Below, in pieces: positions 13,302-14,002 of a DNA stretch of 14,002 nucleotides (positions are counted from its first letter, which is position 1; the number at the start of each line of letters is the position of its first letter). Source of the DNA: Campylobacterales bacterium (GTDB lineage: Bacteria > Campylobacterota > Campylobacteria > Campylobacterales > Hydrogenimonadaceae). Position numbers and translations under genes: made by a program. The notes below the pieces were generated by a model. The model was given only the letters and a program-made list of their open reading frames with translations. It did no database searches and was not told the origin of the DNA. The stretch covers positions 1-14,002 of the forward strand of contig JAMOMS010000097.1 in assembly GCA_027067015.1 (NCBI GenBank). The letters run 5' to 3'.

Positions 13302-14002
13302 TGAGCAAACATATTGTAGTAGATCCGATCACCCGTATCGAGGGGCACCTGCGTATCGAGGCGGTGATTGACGACAATAACACCATCGTGGACGCCTACA
13401 GCTCCTCTACGATGTTCAGGGGCATTGAGACCATTCTCAAAGGGCGTGACCCCCGTGACTGCGGCCTTTTGGCCATGCGGATCTGCGGGGTGTGTACTGG
13501 TACGCACTACCAGCGCAGTATCGAGGCGGTGGAGCACGCTTTTGGCGTGACCATTCCCAAAAACGCCCGGATCGTGCGCAACCTGATCCAGGGGGCGCTT
13601 TATATACATGACCACGTGGTGCACTTTTACCACCTGCACGCGCTGGATTGGGTGGATATCACCTCCGCGCTCAAGGCCGACCCCAAAAAGACCGCCGAAG
13701 AGGCCAGAAAGTGGGCCGGTGTGGCGGGCGAGCGGCCCTGGACGGACAGTGAGAGCGAGTTTGCCGCCGTGCAGGAGCGGGTGGCCAAGTTTGTCAAGCA
13801 GGGGCGCTTGGGAATTTTTGGCAACGGCTACTGGGGCAACAAACACTACAAGCTGACGCCCGAGCAAAACCTGCTGGGTGTCACCCACTACCTCCAGGCG
13901 CTGGATATGCAAAGGGATATGGCCAAGATGATGGCGATTTTCGGCGGCAAGAACCCGCATCCGCAGAGCATTGTCGTCGGCGGGGTGACCTGCGTGCAGG
14001 AT
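13301..14002 (+). CDS. hydB: [NiFe]-hydrogenase large subunit, N-terminal 234 residues (3' truncated by window edge)
   Basis: The catalytic subunit of the membrane-bound uptake hydrogenase, oxidising H2 at the NiFe(CN)2CO site. The N-terminal DPITRIEGHLRIE is canonical, followed by MFRGIETIL and the L1 motif RICGVCTGTH, with Ni/Fe-binding C62 and C65 and the conserved H69. Further family landmarks are IHDHVVHFYHLHALDW and GIFGNGYWGN. There is no signal sequence, as expected, because it is co-exported with HydA by the Tat pathway after folding. ATG 13301 shares a base with the hydA stop, so the two are translationally coupled. The reading frame is open to the last base of the window; the C-terminal Ni ligands and the maturation tail lie beyond it. 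Confidence 0.96.
   Translation, partial: MSKHIVVDPITRIEGHLRIEAVIDDNNTIVDAYSSSTMFRGIETILKGRDPRDCGLLAMRICGVCTGTHYQRSIEAVEHAFGVTIPKNARIVRNLIQGALYIHDHVVHFYHLHALDWVDITSALKADPKKTAEEARKWAGVAGERPWTDSESEFAAVQERVAKFVKQGRLGIFGNGYWGNKHYKLTPEQNLLGVTHYLQALDMQRDMAKMMAIFGGKNPHPQSIVVGGVTCVQD

Noticed and set aside
13247..13960. 237-aa minus-strand open frame over hydB
   Set aside because: Antisense shadow of a well-supported hydrogenase large subunit.

Overview
The window looks like a chromosomal segment of a hydrogen-oxidising, probably chemolithoautotrophic Campylobacterota (Epsilonproteobacteria) member with fairly high GC. The evidence is: a Tat-exported [NiFe]-hydrogenase small subunit with a long N-region and C-terminal anchor, followed directly by its large subunit; a cytosolic group-2-type hydrogenase pair; a histidine kinase with the IAHQWRQPLN H-box common in this phylum; and an ATP-type PEP carboxykinase. 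The phylum call is moderately secure. Genus is not determined; a Nitratifractor/Sulfurovum-like relative is only a guess.

Layout. 2-388: C-terminal end of a multi-pass membrane protein entering from the left. 456-6105: four overlapping or abutting genes, namely a secreted 599-aa protein built of 16 TPxDVY repeats, a membrane histidine kinase, a REC-PAS-like-GGDEF response regulator with an intact c-di-GMP active site and I-site, and a divergent DedA-type membrane protein. 6224-8667: pckA and a classical short-chain dehydrogenase. 8648-9097 (minus strand): a small stand-alone Cache/PDC-like protein. 9169-11947: a tightly coupled three-gene unit (TetR regulator, hydrogenase small-subunit-like, hydrogenase large-subunit-like). 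12066-14002: hydA and the start of hydB, the respiratory uptake hydrogenase.

How the genes may work together. The left operon reads as a signalling module: an exported repeat protein, a kinase with a periplasmic sensor domain, and a regulator that would make c-di-GMP. The right half is a hydrogen module: the exported HydAB enzyme feeds electrons to the membrane quinone pool, while the cytosolic pair is either an H2 sensor or a metabolic group 2d-like enzyme. A 16-bp palindrome typical of TetR operators lies between the candidate -10 box and the ribosome binding site of hydA. This suggests that the TetR protein co-encoded with the cytosolic hydrogenase pair controls hydAB.

The most striking observations are the 16-repeat protein, whose two halves are an internal duplication of an eight-repeat block; the Cys-to-Asn change in the proximal cluster motif (CxGN) of both hydrogenase small subunits; the cytosolic large subunit ending in CSVCTTQ with no maturation tail; and a divergent promoter pair that appears to share one -10 sequence. 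There is no gene-free stretch over 300 bases. I saw no tRNA, rRNA, CRISPR array or insertion sequence.
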